From NCBI GenBank assembly GCA_011799875.1, contig CM022299.1, forward strand, positions 33,004,755 to 33,068,754: a stretch of 64,000 nt of DNA, read 5' to 3'. A program made the position numbers and the translations under genes. This DNA comes from Thinopyrum elongatum (Eukaryota; Streptophyta; Magnoliopsida; Poales; Poaceae). Under the pieces are notes generated by a model. It saw nothing but the letters and a program-made list of their open reading frames with translations. It ran no database searches and was not told the DNA's origin. This document shows positions 1-11,535 of the stretch, in pieces; within the stretch, counting starts at the first letter, position 1; each line of letters starts with the position of its first letter.

Positions 1-1437
1 AATAACAAATACTTGCAACCCAACGTGTAAGAGGGGTGGTCAATCCCTCCTCGGTATTGAGATAGATTAAATTGTATGAGATTGGATAAATAGATCTAGC
101 AAAACACAAATAAAATAAATAAAGAAAAAGTGCAGCAAGGTATTTTTGGGTTTTTGGAATAATAGATCTGAAAACAATATGATAGGAAATAGACCCCAGG
201 GGCCGTAGGTTTCACTAGCGGCTTCTCTCGAGAAAATAGCATATGGTGGGTAAACAAATTACTGTTGGGCAGTTGATAGAAGAGCAAATAATTATGATGA
301 TATCCAAAGCAATGATCATATATATAGGCATCATGTCCAAGATTAGTAGACCGACTGCTGCCTGCATCTACTACTATTACTCCACACATCGACCGATATC
401 CAGCATGCATCTAGTGCATTAAGTTCATGGAGAAACGGAGTAATGCAATAAGAATGATGACATGGTGTAGACAAGATCTATTCATTTAGGAATAGACCCC
501 GTCATATTATCCTTAATGGCAATGATACATGCGTGTCATGTCTCCTTCTGTCACTCAGAATAAGCATGGAAAGATGGAACCCATCACAAAGCACCTCTTC
601 CCATTGCAAGAAAAATTAATCTAGTTGGCCAAACCAAACCAAAGTTTCGGAGAAGAAATACGAGCCTATAAAGATCATGCATATAAGAGTTCAAAGAAGA
701 CTCAAATGATATTCATAGATAGATCTGATGATAAACTCACAATTCATCGGATCTCAACAAACACACAACAAAAAGTCATTACATCAAATAGATCTCCAAG
801 AACATCAAGGAGAACATTGCATTGAAGATCAAAAAGAGAGAAGAAGCCATCTAGCTAATGCCTACGGACCCATAGGTCTGTGGTAAACTACTCACGCATC
901 ATCGGAGGAGCACCAATGAGAATGATGAACCACTCCGTGATCGTTTCCCCCTCCGTCAAGGTGCCAGAATAGGGCTCTAGATTGGATCTCGTGGTTTTGG
1001 AACTTGTGGCGGCTGGAATTGTGTTTCGTCGACTCCCCTATGGTTTTTGGAATATTTGGGTATTTATAGAGCTGAGAGGCGGTGGAAAAGATCACCGTGG
1101 GCCCCACAAGGCACCAGGGCGTGCCTGGGGTCTCTGGCGCGCCCTGGTATCTTGTGGGCCCCACGGGCCTCCTCTGCTACACCTCCTGGGCTCCCTAGGA
1201 CTCTTCTGGGCGGAAAAAAATCTCCAAAAAGTTTCACTGCGTTTGGACTTCGTTTGATATGGATATTATGTGAAGTAAAAAACAAGCAAAAAACAGCAAC
1301 TGGCACTAGGCACTATGTCAATAGGTTAGTCCCAAAAAATGATATAAAGTTGCTATAAAATAGATATAAAACATCCAAGATTGATAATATAACAGCATGG
1401 AACAATAAAAAATTATAGATACGTTGGAGATGTCTCA
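1..1437 (-). repeat. 3' LTR of the Athila-type element (truncated by window start)
   Basis: Matches 6359-7791 along its length with scattered differences and small indels. On the minus strand the LTR begins TGAGACATCTCC, ending on the plus strand at 1437. Its partner begins TGATACGTCTCC, so the terminal bases have drifted. Short ORFs here are shadows of non-coding LTR sequence. Confidence 0.85.
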
Positions 1438-3904
1438 GCATCCCCAAGCTTAATTCCTGCTCGTCCTCGAGTAGGTAAATGATAAAAACATAATTTTTGA
1501 TGTGGAATGTTGCCTAACATGTTCATCACATAATCTTTTATTTTGTTGAATGGACATTTGGACTTTTAGATGATCCAAAGCAATAGTCTATAATTGACAT
1601 GAAGGACATCATTACTCAAGCATATCTACAAGCAACCATGTCTTTCAAAATATCAACATTAAAGAAAGCTATCCCTAGCCCATCATGCTCAATCATTGAT
1701 CCATTCATGAAACACACTCGAATATTAGCTACATCCAATGCACAAGCATGATCATAGTGTTCCCTAGTTGGTGCTTTTTATAAGAGAAGATGGAGACTCA
1801 AATAAAAATAAAAATTTGCATAAAGTAAATAGATAGGCCCTTCGCATAGGGAAGCAGAGATTTGTAGAGGTGCTAGAGCTCAAAGCTTAAATTGAGAGAT
1901 AAAATATTTTCAGAGGCATGCTTTTCCCGTCAACGAAAACGACCGAGAATTCCTAATACTTTCCATGCTAGATACATCATAGGCGGTTCCCAAACATAAA
2001 ATAAAGTTTATTCCTTTTTCCACCATTCTTTCACAATCCATGGCTAGCCGCATCCATGGGTGCCTTCCATACCAACACTTTCCAAGGAATTTATTATTTT
2101 ACAACATAATTTTTTTTTCATCTTGGGACTGGGCATCACTATTTCCAAGTGAATAAACACTCATCTTGAGAATAACACATCTAGCATGGAAAAATATTGG
2201 CCACCCCCTGCCGCTTCATGAGCGGTACGGGCACACAAAAAGGAAATTCATTTTGAAAATTAGAGTTGGCACATACAAATTTACTTGGAATGGCATGGAA
2301 ATACCGCATATAGGTAGGTATGGTGGACTCATTGGCCCAACTTGGTTTAAGGTGTTTGGATGCACAAGTAGTGTTCCCACTTAGTACAAGGAAAGGCTAG
2401 CAAATAGATTGAGAAGCAACCAACCAACAAACAAAAACGATCATTAAACATAACTAACACCGAATAATGCACCACAAGTAGGATGTAACTTCATTGCATA
2501 ACTATTGACTTTCGTGCTTGCATTGGGAATCACAAACCTTAACACCAATATTCTTACTAAAGCATAATTACTCACTAACATGACTCACATATTACTATCT
2601 CCATATCTCAAAACTATTACAAGGAATCTTGTTTATAATATCCAATGATCTTCATGAAAGTTTTTATTATATCCCCCTTGGATATCTATACCTTTGGGAC
2701 TAATTGCATATATTACCATTGCTTATAACAAGCTCTCAAATAAATTTAAGTGATGAATATGAGCATAAATAATTTTTCATCTCTCAAAATAATATAAGTG
2801 AAGAATGAGAGGATATTTCTTCAAAATTCTACTAACTCTCAAATTGATCTAAGTGAAGAAAAAGAGTATATTTCTTCAAAAAAATAACAACCACCGTGCT
2901 CAAAAAGATATAAGTGGAGCACTAGAGCAATTCCATAGCTCAAAAAAATTAAGTGAAGCACATAGAGCAATTCTAACAAATCATAGCATCATTATGGCTC
3001 TCTCAAATAGGTGTGTCCAGCAAGGATGCTTGTGACAAACTAAAAATAAAAACAAGCAAAGACTCATATAATACAAGTCGCTCCAACAAAAACTCATGAT
3101 ATGTGACGAATAAAAATATAGCTCCAAGTCAAATTACCGATGTTCATTAGAAGAAAGAGGGGATGCCTTCCAGGGCATCCCCAAGCTTTATTGCTTGGTT
3201 CTCCTTGAATATTACCTTGGGATGACATGGGCATCCCCAAGCTTAGGCTCTTTTCACTCCTTATTCCTTCATCCATCGTGATCTCACCCAAAACTTGAAA
3301 ACTTCAATCACACAAAACTTAACAAAAACCTTCATGAGATCCGTTGGTATAATAAAGCAAATCACCACTTTAAGTACTGTTGCAAACCCATTCATATTTT
3401 ATCATTGCATCATACCTACTGTATTCTAACTTTACCATGGCTTATACCCCCCGATACAATCCATGGATTCATCAAAATAAGCACACAATGCAACAAAAAT
3501 AGAATCTGTCAAAAACAGAACAGTCTGTAGTTATCTGGACTTTGACCATACTTCTGTAAATCCAAAAATTCTGAAAAATTAGAAGAACGTAAGAAATTTG
3601 TATATAAATCTTTTATAAAGAACTAAGAATTTTATCACGCTTCTGTGAATTTTAACAATTCTGCTACTGGGCATAAAAGTTTCTGTTTTCCAACAAGATC
3701 AAATCAACTATCACCCAACATGATCCTAAAGGCTTTACTTGGCACAAACACTAATTAAAACATAAAAAACACAATCATAACAGTAGCATAATTGTGTGAA
3801 CACACAAAAATAGAAAGAAAAACAGAAAAAATTATTTTATTCATTGGGTTGGCTCCCAACAAGCTCTATTGTTTTATGCCCCTAGCTAGGCATAATGCAT
3901 AGAT
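1438..3904 (-). other. Non-coding 3' internal region with polypurine tract
   Basis: About 2.5 kb of AT-rich internal sequence with no credible ORF on either strand. Next to the 3' LTR, at 1438-1451, the minus strand reads AAGCTTGGGGATGC, a typical polypurine tract for plus-strand priming. The same 14 bases recur exactly at 3175-3188 and 3231-3244. An autonomous Athila element would have reverse transcriptase and integrase in this position. Confidence 0.7.
2733..2980. repeat. Degenerate tandem repeat in the Athila internal region
   Basis: About five units share the pattern 'ctcaaa..(a/t)taagtg(a/g)ag' followed by a purine-rich tail. Starts are near 2734, 2781, 2837, 2909 and 2938. Spacing varies from about 29 to 72 bases, so this is an old, decayed array. 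Confidence 0.55.
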
Positions 3905-4597
3905 TCAAGTATTGTCATCTTTGGTTTTTGATCCATAGGTTGCCCTCATGATTGATTCATATGGTGGCTTAATTCTAATTTGAGGGAAGTGTTCCATAAC
4001 CTTTCTCAAAGGAAACTGAAATTTAATTTTCCCTTCTTTCATATCAATCACGGCACCTATAGTTCGTAAAAATGGTCTACCAAGTATTATAGGACAAGAC
4101 GGATTGCAATCAATATCAACAACAATAAAATCTATGGGCACATAGTTCCTATTTGCAAGAATAAGAACATCATTAATTCTTCCCAATGGCTTTTTAATAG
4201 TAGAATCCGCCAAATGCAAATTAAGAGAACGCTCTTCAATATTGGTAAAACCAAGCACATCACATAGAGATTTCAGAATTGTGGAAACACTAGCACCCAA
4301 ATCATATAAAGCAAAGCACTCATAATTTTTAATCTTGACTTTAATGGTAGGTTCCCACTCATCATATAATTTTCTAGGAATTGAAATCTCTAATTCAAAC
4401 TTTTCTTCTAAAGTTTTCATCATCGCTTCTGCAATATGTTTAGTAAAAGCTTTATTTTGTTCATAGGCATTGGGTGAATTTAACATGGATTGCAACAAAG
4501 AAATACATTCAATCAAAGAGCAACTATCATAATTATAATCTTTGTAATCCAAAAGAGTGGGCACATCACTAGTTAAAGTTTTGACCTCTCCAAACAC
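3905..4597 (-). pseudogene. Aspartic (retropepsin-type) protease domain of the Athila-type element
   Basis: A 230-residue open stretch. Its central part has the retropepsin pattern: the active-site region reads 'ALYDLGASVSTI', where the usual D-T/S-G-A is D-L-G-A-S, a form common in Athila polyproteins. It is followed about 70 residues later by the hydrophobic 'CPIILGRPFL' segment that forms the flap-to-core strand in this family. The protease would release gag proteins in the virus-like particle. The N-terminal 80 residues are linker. The frame is open here, but upstream gag carries a stop and frame changes, so the polyprotein as a whole is broken. No reverse transcriptase follows. Confidence 0.8.
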
Positions 4598-4788
4598 ACT
4601 TTTATCAGTTTTTTCAACAAGATTTTCACCCTCTGAATTATGAGGACGCCCTCTAGCTAAAGTTGACTCTTCTTCAGTCCTCTTTTAGTCAAGTTTAATA
4701 TTACTAAACAAAGAATCAATAGAAGAAACACCAATCATCTTAACATCCTCATCAATACTATGAAAGCAATCAGACGAAAACGCTCTAT

Positions 4789-5265
4789 CTAAAAATTCTC
4801 TTTTAGCTCTAAGCATAGCGGTTCTTTTCTTACTTTCATCCATGAAACATATAAAGCTTTAATTGATTCATTAACATCAACCTTGGGTGGAAAGATTTTA
4901 ATCTTGAGATTTTCTACATCATGTGAAATTCTATCAATTTTCCTAGACATATCATCAAGTTTACTCATTTTTTCTTCTATCGTAGTATTGAAAACCTTTT
5001 GAGCTGATAAATTCTTTAATATTACTCTCAAGATCACAGGGATTCCTATTATTATTGTTAGAACAATTACCATAGGAATTTCCATAATTATTAGAGGAAT
5101 TTCTAGGAAAAGGCCCAGGATTAAAATTACTTCTATAAGCATTGTTATTAAAAAAAATCGCGAGACACAATTCACATCCATGGGATCACTATTTTGCTCA
5201 ATCAATGTACACAAAGGCACATCATTAAGATCAATAGGAGCATTTTTACTAGCAACCAATTTCAT
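4789..5265 (-). pseudogene. Gag C-terminal / linker region, frameshifted
   Basis: Two overlapping minus frames share this stretch. One (4961-5170) is rich in Asn and contains 'FNPGPFPRNSSNNYGNSYG', a typical asparagine-rich Athila gag tail. The other runs from 'MKLVASKNAPIDLNDVP' into a charged, coiled-coil-like segment ('KMSKLDDMSRKIDRISHD'). The sensible protein switches frame between them, so at least one indel has broken the gene. I assign no catalytic function. Confidence 0.6.
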
Positions 5266-5972
5266 AAGAGCATTAACTTTTCACTCAAAGAACTAATTTC
5301 TTCAACAGAATTGATCTTTTTACTACTAGGAGCTCTTTCGGTATGCCATTGTGAATAATTACCCATAATGTTGTCAAGAAATTTAGTGGCTTCACCAAAA
5401 GTAATTTCCATAAAAGTACCTCCCGCGGCGGAACCTAAAATATTTCTAGAAACAAAATTCAACCCCGCATAAATTTTTTGTATAATCATCCATAGATTTA
5501 AACCATGAGTAGGACAATTTCTTACCATTAAATTCATTCTTTCCCAAGATTGTGCAACATGTTCATGCTCAAGTTGCTTGAAATTCATGATTTGATTTCT
5601 AAGGGAAAGAATTTTCGCGGGTGGAAAATACTTAGTAATAAAAGCATCTTTGCACTTATCCCAAGAATCGATACTATTACGAGGCAAAGAAGAAAACGAA
5701 ATTTTTGCACGATCCCACAAAGAGAAAGGAAATAATTTTAATTCCACATCTTTTTTCTATTGCATATCACACAATTCTACGAAAGTGTTTAGATGGGACG
5801 CGGCATCCTCATTAGGAGTACCAGAAAACTGCTCTTTCATAACAAGATTCAACAAAGCGACATTAATATCATAAGACTCCGCACTAGTGGCGGGAGGAGC
5901 AATCGGAGTACTAATAAAATCATTATTATTAGTATTGGAAAAATCACACAACTTGGTATTTTCTTGAGACAT
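5262..5972 (-). pseudogene. Retrotransposon gag (capsid) of the Athila-type element, one in-frame stop
   Basis: Translation most likely begins at the ATG at 5972-5970 ('MSQENTKLCDF'). The retrotransposon-gag core is clear: 'WDKCKDAFITKYFPPAK' followed by 'QLEHEHVAQSWERMNLMVRNC' split over positions 5550-5620. An in-frame stop lies at 5757-5759, between the N-terminal 70 residues and the capsid core; the same frame continues on both sides. Gag would assemble the particle that packages element RNA. The loss of one codon suggests this copy no longer makes full-length capsid. Confidence 0.8.
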
Positions 5973-6182
5973 CGTGACTACGCAAACAAGATCACACGCA
6001 AACAAAAGATCGAACGAGAAAAAGGCAAATTAAAAAGAAGCCAAATAAAAAGGAAAATATTTTTGTGTTTTTGTAAAACGTTTTAGAAGTGGGGGAGATG
6101 AAAACGAGAGGCAAATGGTAAATAAAGTAATTGCAAGGAGATGAGATTTATGATTGGGTACCTGATAGATGTTGATGATGTC

Positions 6183-6200
6183 TCCCCGGCAACGGCGCCA
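6183..6200 (-). promoter_or_regulatory. Primer binding site for tRNA-Asp
   Basis: The plus strand reads TCCCCGGCAACGGCGCCA, the 3' end of plant tRNA-Asp including CCA. The minus-strand RNA would therefore pair with that tRNA to prime first-strand synthesis. It sits 11 bases inside the 5' LTR edge (6212). Confidence 0.85.
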
Positions 6201-6211
6201 GAAATTCTTCC

Positions 6212-7791
6212 TGATTGCTTGTATCTGCATTGGTATTTCCCCGAAGAGGAGAGGATGATGCAGCACAGCAACGGTAAGTATTTCCCTCAGTTATGAAACC
6301 AAGGTTATCAATCCAGTTGGAGAACTAAGCAACACTATGTAAACAGCACCTCCACACAAATAACAAATACTTGCAACTCAACGTGTAAGAGGGGTTGTCA
6401 ATCCCTCCTCGGTATTGAGATAGATTAAATTGTATGAGATTGGATAAATAGATCTAGCAAAAACACACAAAAAAATAAAGAAAAAGTGCAGCACGGTATT
6501 TTTGCGTTTTTGGAATAATAGATCTAAAAACAATATGTTAGGAATTAGACCCCGGGCGGCGTGGATTTCACTAGTGGCTTCTCTCGAGAAAATAGCATAC
6601 GGTGGGTAAACAAATTACTGTTGGGCAATTGATAGAAGAGCAAATAATTATGATGATATCCAAGGCAATGATCATGTAAATAGGCATCACGTCCAAGATT
6701 AGTAGACCGACTCCTGCCTGCATCTACTACTATTACTCCACAGATCGACCGCTATCCAGCATGCATATAGTGTATTAAGTTCATGGAGAAACGGAGTAAT
6801 GCAATAAGAACGATGACATGATGTAGACAAGATCTATTCATGTAGGAATAGACCTCATATTTTTATCCTTAATGGCAACGATACATGCGTGTCATGTCTC
6901 CTTTTATCACTGAGAATAAGCACCGCAAGATCGAACCCATCACAAAGCACCTCTTCCCATTGCAAGAAAAATCAATCTAGTTGGACAACCAAACAAAAGT
7001 TTCGGAGAAGAAATACGAGGCTATACAGATCATGCATATAAGAGTTCAAAAAGGACTCAAATAATATTCATAGATATATCTGATCATAAACTCACAATTC
7101 ATCGGATCCCAACAAACACACCGCAAAAAGTCATTACATCAAATAGATCTCCAAGAACATCGAGGAGAACATTGTATTGAAGATCAAAAAGAGAGAAGAA
7201 GCCATGTAGCTATTGCCTACGGACACGTAGGTCTTTGCTAAACTACTCACGCATCATCGGAGGAGCACCAATGAGGATGATGAACCCCTCCGTGATCGTT
7301 TCCCCCTCCGGCAAGGTGCCGGAATAGGGCTCTAGATTGGATCTCGTTGTTCTACAACTTGCAGCGGCTGGAATTGTGTTTTGTCGACTCCCCTAGGGTT
7401 TCTGGAATATTTGGGTATTTATAGAGCTGAGAGGCGGTGGAAAAGATCACCGTGGGCCCCACAAGGCACCAGGGCGTGCCTGGGGCCTCTGGCGCGCCCT
7501 GGTGTCTTGTGGGCCCCACGGGCCTCCTCTGGTACACCTCCTGGGCTCCCTGGGTCTCTTCTAGGCAAAAAAAAATCTCCAATAAGTTTTGCTGCATTTG
7601 GACTTCGGTTGATATGGATATTCTGCGAAGTAAAAACAAGCAAAAAACAGCAACTGGCACTGGTCACTATGTAAATAGGTTAGTCCCAAAAAATGATATA
7701 AAGTTGCTATAAAATGAATATAAAACATCCAAAATTGATAATATAACAGCATGGAACAATAAAAAATAATAGATACGTTGGAGACGTATCA
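6212..7791 (-). repeat. 5' LTR of the Athila-type element
   Basis: Complete LTR of about 1.58 kb. On the minus strand it starts TGATACGTCTCC at 7791 and ends GCAATCA at 6212, giving TG...CA termini. The primer binding site lies just inside. It is abutted on the right by an opposite-strand copy of the same LTR family (7792-9023). Confidence 0.85.
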
Positions 7792-9023
7792 GCGCCCCCA
7801 AGCTTGTGGGCCCCTCGTGGCTCCTCTAACCCTAATTCTTCTTCTATAAATACTGAAATATTCCCCGTAGACCAGAGGGCACACCAAAAATACTTTTCTG
7901 CTGCCGCAAGTTCCGGAACCACGGGATCCCATCTGGAGGCCTTTTCCGATAATCTGCCGGAGGGGATTCGATTATGGAGGGTTTCTACATCAACCTTGCC
8001 GCCCTTCCGATGATGTGTTAGTAGTTTACCACAGACCTACGGGTCTATAGCTAGTAGCTAGATGGCGTCTTCTCTCTCTTTGATCTTCAATACAATGTTC
8101 TCCTCGATGTTCTTGGAGATCTATTCGATGTAATCTTCTTTTGCAGTGCGTTTGTTGAGATCCGGTGAATTGTGAGTCTTCTCTGAACTCTTTTATGCAT
8201 GATTAAGATAGCTTTGTATTTCTCTTCGATCTATTGCTTTGGTTTGGCTAACTAGATTGATTTTTCTTGCAATGGGAGAGGTGCTTTGTAATGGGTTCGA
8301 TCTTGCGATGCTTATTCCCAGGGACAGAAAGGGACATGACACGTATTTGTATTGCTGCCATTAAGGATTAAAAGATGGGGTTTGTTCATATTGTTTGGAT
8401 CTATGCCTCTACATCATGTCATCTTGCTTAAGACATTACTTCGTTCATGTTAACTTAATACACTAGATGCATGCTGGATAGCGGTCGATGTCTGGAGTAA
8501 TAGTAGTAGATGCAAGCAGGAGTCGGTGTACTTGTCACCGACGTGATGTCTATATACATGATCATTGCCTTAGATATCGTCATAACTATGTGGTTTTCTA
8601 TCAATTTCTCAACAGTAATTTGTTTACCCACCGTATGCATTCTTTCAAGAGAGAAGCCTCTACTGAAAACTATGGCCCCGAGTCTATTTTTATCATATTA
8701 TTTTCAGATCTATAAAATCAAAAACACGAAAATACCTTGCTGCAATTTATTTACTTTTATTTCATTTCGCACTTTTACTTATCTTTTATATCTATCACTA
8801 TCAGATCTCATCCTTGCAAGTAACCGTGAAGGGATTGATAACCCCTTTATCGCGTTGGGTGCAAGTATTTGTTTGTTTGTGTAGGTGCGATCATTGGTGA
8901 CTTGTGTGTTCCTCGTACGAGATTGATACCTTGGTTCTCAACTAAGGGAAATACTTATCTCTACTTTGCTACATCACCCTTTCCTCTTCAAGGGAAAAAA
9001 CAACGCATGCTCAAGAAGTAGCA
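7792..9023 (+). repeat. Same-family LTR fragment in inverted orientation, 5' part missing
   Basis: Reads as the reverse complement of much of 6212-7500; for example 8025-8135 mirrors the block near 7130-7240. It ends AAGTAGCA at 9023. The 5' portion is missing because the minus-strand element (to 7791) appears to have inserted into it, so the rest should lie left of the window. No internal sequence follows, so it is a solo or truncated LTR. The following five bases are TCAAC. Confidence 0.75.
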
Positions 9024-9964
9024 TCAACGTTGCCAGAAAAGTGCATAGTTGTATAGAACTAAAGAATTAGTTCTTCATTCCAATCACAGATGTCAGTGCA
9101 GAAGTTGAGTAGACCAGCATCATGAAGAACAGCCAGAACAGGCCGGAAGCAGGGAATTGACTCCATATCCACATGAGGAATATGGCAATGCGGGAATACT
9201 TTGTTCTTGTCGAATAGAAGAGATGCATAATAACATCTGAGGCCTTGTACAGAAGCGCAGGTGCCTGATCTTGGCTGAGTCATATGGGGACTCACCAACG
9301 AAGAAGTTCTTCTCTTCGAAGAATTTGGCATTGTCAAACTAAGGCCGCCTGAGGACTCTGCCAATCTTTGGCATCACAGGGACTGGTTGGAGGTTGTGCT
9401 TCTTTGGACGAACATCAAACACTGGTTGAGGGGACCCAGTGGAATTGTTTGGATCAGTCACGGCGAGAGCTCAAGCAACTTCCTCAGCTGTGGCAGTTCG
9501 AACAGTATCAGTGTTTGCTGACGGAATTGAGTCTGCACGTGAAAGAGATATATTGATGAAATCAACAATTGGCTCATCTTGAGCAATTTCATCAGCTACT
9601 GCAGCTGGAATTTCTTTAGGAATGCTTTGGAGTGATGGTTGTCTTTCCTCACAGTCGGTGTGTATTTCTTCAGTGCGCGCAGGCGACTGAGGCTCTAGAG
9701 TGAGGGGAGTGGTGACGGGTGAATTTGGGTGAGCTACTTCCCATAATTCATCAAGAAGAACAGGCGTTGTAGCACCGTCAATGTCCACGTCCTCTTCAGT
9801 TGCTACACTACTTCCAGATGAAGTAGCAGCATGTTCTTCAGTTAGTGGAGCCTGTGAGGGCTTCCGTGACGAGACTTGGTGAAGTGAAGCATCTTCTTCA
9901 ACTTCTATTTCTTCATCCACTTGCTCAGTGGTAGCAGCAGAGTGGTTTTCATCATCATCTTCAT
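9024..9964 (-). pseudogene. Gag-like ORF fragment of an unidentified retroelement
   Basis: Read on the minus strand, an acidic, Ser/Thr/Glu-rich segment (9964 to about 9471) leads after a stop into a folded-looking segment with 'RCYYASLLFDKNKVFPHCHI' and 'DAGLLNFCTDICDWNEELIL' (about 9240-9059). The C-terminal part resembles ORF1/gag-like proteins of grass Gypsy elements, but I cannot name the family. It is interrupted at 9023 by the LTR fragment and joined abruptly to Copia sequence near 9965. There are stops and frame changes, so it is not functional. Confidence 0.5.
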
Positions 9965-10163
9965 TAGCCTGAAGTTGGCTCAAGAACGGTCGAAAGACTA
10001 TAGTGAGAAGGAGAATATCGGTCAGGGGGCGGACAAGGCTGAGAACGAAGACCATAAGTCGGGTGAGAGGAGGAAGACGACACACCAGAAGTAGAGGGCA
10101 CATATGTAGACTTATCCACCACACGTGAACGACGAGTATAATGGAAAGGAAAGGAGGGAAGAG
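9965..10163 (-). pseudogene. Copia polyprotein, segment between integrase and reverse transcriptase (downstream piece)
   Basis: Read minus, the frame contains 'HYTRRSRVVDKSTYVPSTS', 'PPDRYSPSHYSLSTVLEP', the linker that precedes Copia reverse transcriptase. It ends abruptly near 9965, just before the catalytic domain. The upstream piece of the same polyprotein is at 24779-25795; between them lies solo LTR A. The reading frame is shared if the LTR and one 5-base duplication are ignored. This copy was therefore truncated on its reverse-transcriptase side separately from the LTR insertion. Confidence 0.8.
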
Positions 10164-11535
10164 TGTGACACCCTGGTTTTCGCTCCTGTGTTTTTTTCCT
10201 TTGCGGGATTTGACTCCCGCCTTTTTTCTCAATATTATTGGATTTTCTATAGCTATTGGGTATATGAAGATGGTCATTTAGCCTTGACTTTCCTATCAAA
10301 CCAGGCATTCTCTCCAGTCCAACCTTGCCACCCAAGATACCTTCTCAGGATTTTTCCATCGGAACCCTACCTTCCGAGTTACCGGAAGGGAAACCCTAAT
10401 TTCTTTCGTTACAAAGGAACCCCAATTTCCTTTGATCCGATGCCTCCCAAACTTTTCCCAGTGATCATCCTTCATCTATGAACCCTGGATATGCAAAAAT
10501 ATTGCCAAGTCATTTGCAATATTTTTCATCTATAATTAATTCCTTTTTCTTCCAGTTAAAGGAATTAAATCCAGGAAAATATCTATCCATCTCCAAAGTT
10601 CATGAAAACTTGTGGAGATATTCTTTGTGATCATATTGAGCTCCCACAAAAATATTGGCCATAATTAAATAGGGGAAATAGTCTTTTCCTATTTAAAATC
10701 AATATTGCATTTTGGGCACTTTCAAAAGGAACTACCATTTTGGTAGCCAGAAAAAATTCTCAATAAATTGTGGAGCTTACCCAATCCATATATTCAGCAT
10801 TTCCATGAAAATCCAAAGTCCCATAGTTCAAAGTTTCAGCACAGCATCCATTTGCAAATTCTGTCCAGATTTCCAGTTTGCAAAGGAAGTGCTTGAACCC
10901 TTGATCCATTTGAGCTGAAATTTTTCATGGTGATTAACATTGATAAACCACTCATGGAAACCAAAAACCAGCTCAATTCATCTATCCATGCTTCCACAAC
11001 AATTTTCCTAAGTTTCTGACCATTTGGAAGCTCTGTGAAGGAAGTACCACTTTGGCTTTTCCAAATGAGCTGAAACTTTTCCAGCATCTTCATACTTCCA
11101 AATCATCACCCTACACCAAGTTTGAGCCATATCCATCTAGCCATTTGATCCCAGCAAGCTCGTCTTCATTTCTGGTCAGTTTGCATGGTTACAAAGGAAG
11201 TCAATCTAGACTGGTCCATTTGTGTTGAAAATTTGTCATCATGTCCACCTTAGTGGATGATTAACACCTTCCCAAGATCAGGCCAAGATGAGCACTGTGG
11301 TGGCCACACCACATGTCAAACACCTACTGCTTAAAACTTAGGTCGTCTCTCATCAGTCAGCTCTTGCCCTCACTTCCCTCCAACCCTCTCTAGTCAACTC
11401 AGTGAAGCAAGGAGAAGACCCCAGACATGGTCTGACCCTTCATAGGCGCCCTGGACATGCGGCACCCATGGTGACCACGCGATGGTCGAGCCAAATGGGC
11501 GCTCTGTGCTCGGCCTGCTCCGTGCGGTCGCTTCC
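10164..11535 (+). mobile_element. Solo LTR A, left part
   Basis: Begins TGTGACACCCTGG at 10164. The matching end, GGCGCCACA, is at 24778, and the 10.9-kb Gypsy element sits between. This is the same family as solo LTR B (54391-58890) in inverted orientation: 10180-11160 mirrors about 57870-58880. Without the nested element and one CTTCC duplication, A is about 3.74 kb versus 4.50 kb for B. Flanking bases AAGAG (10159-10163) and AACAG (24779-24783) agree in four of five, a probable aged TSD. No internal region is present. Confidence 0.8.

Larger units (their letters stand above)
1..7791 (-). mobile_element. Athila-lineage Gypsy LTR retrotransposon (Sabrina/WHAM-like), non-autonomous, left end cut by window
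   Basis: Two direct repeats (1-1437 and 6212-7791) enclose an internal region whose coding strand is minus. Reading minus, the order is 5' LTR (6212-7791), primer binding site (6183-6200), gag, a middle linker, aspartic protease, about 2.5 kb without coding, polypurine tract, 3' LTR (1-1437). Window position 1 corresponds to about 6359, so roughly 147 bases of the 3' LTR lie outside. No reverse transcriptase, RNase H or integrase is visible, so the element would depend on a related autonomous partner. The gag and the protease motif (D-L-G-A-S) fit the Athila lineage; the exact family name is recalled, not tested. The five bases after the right LTR, GCGCC (7792-7796), are one copy of the expected TSD; the other would be off-window. 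Confidence 0.85.

Noticed and set aside
6183..6200. tRNA gene
   Set aside because: Only the 18-base 3' end of tRNA-Asp matches; it is a primer binding site.
9471..10277. 268-codon ORF as one protein
   Set aside because: Its first third is an alternative frame of the Copia linker and solo LTR A; only the part below about 9965 is coherent, so the ORF crosses two element boundaries.
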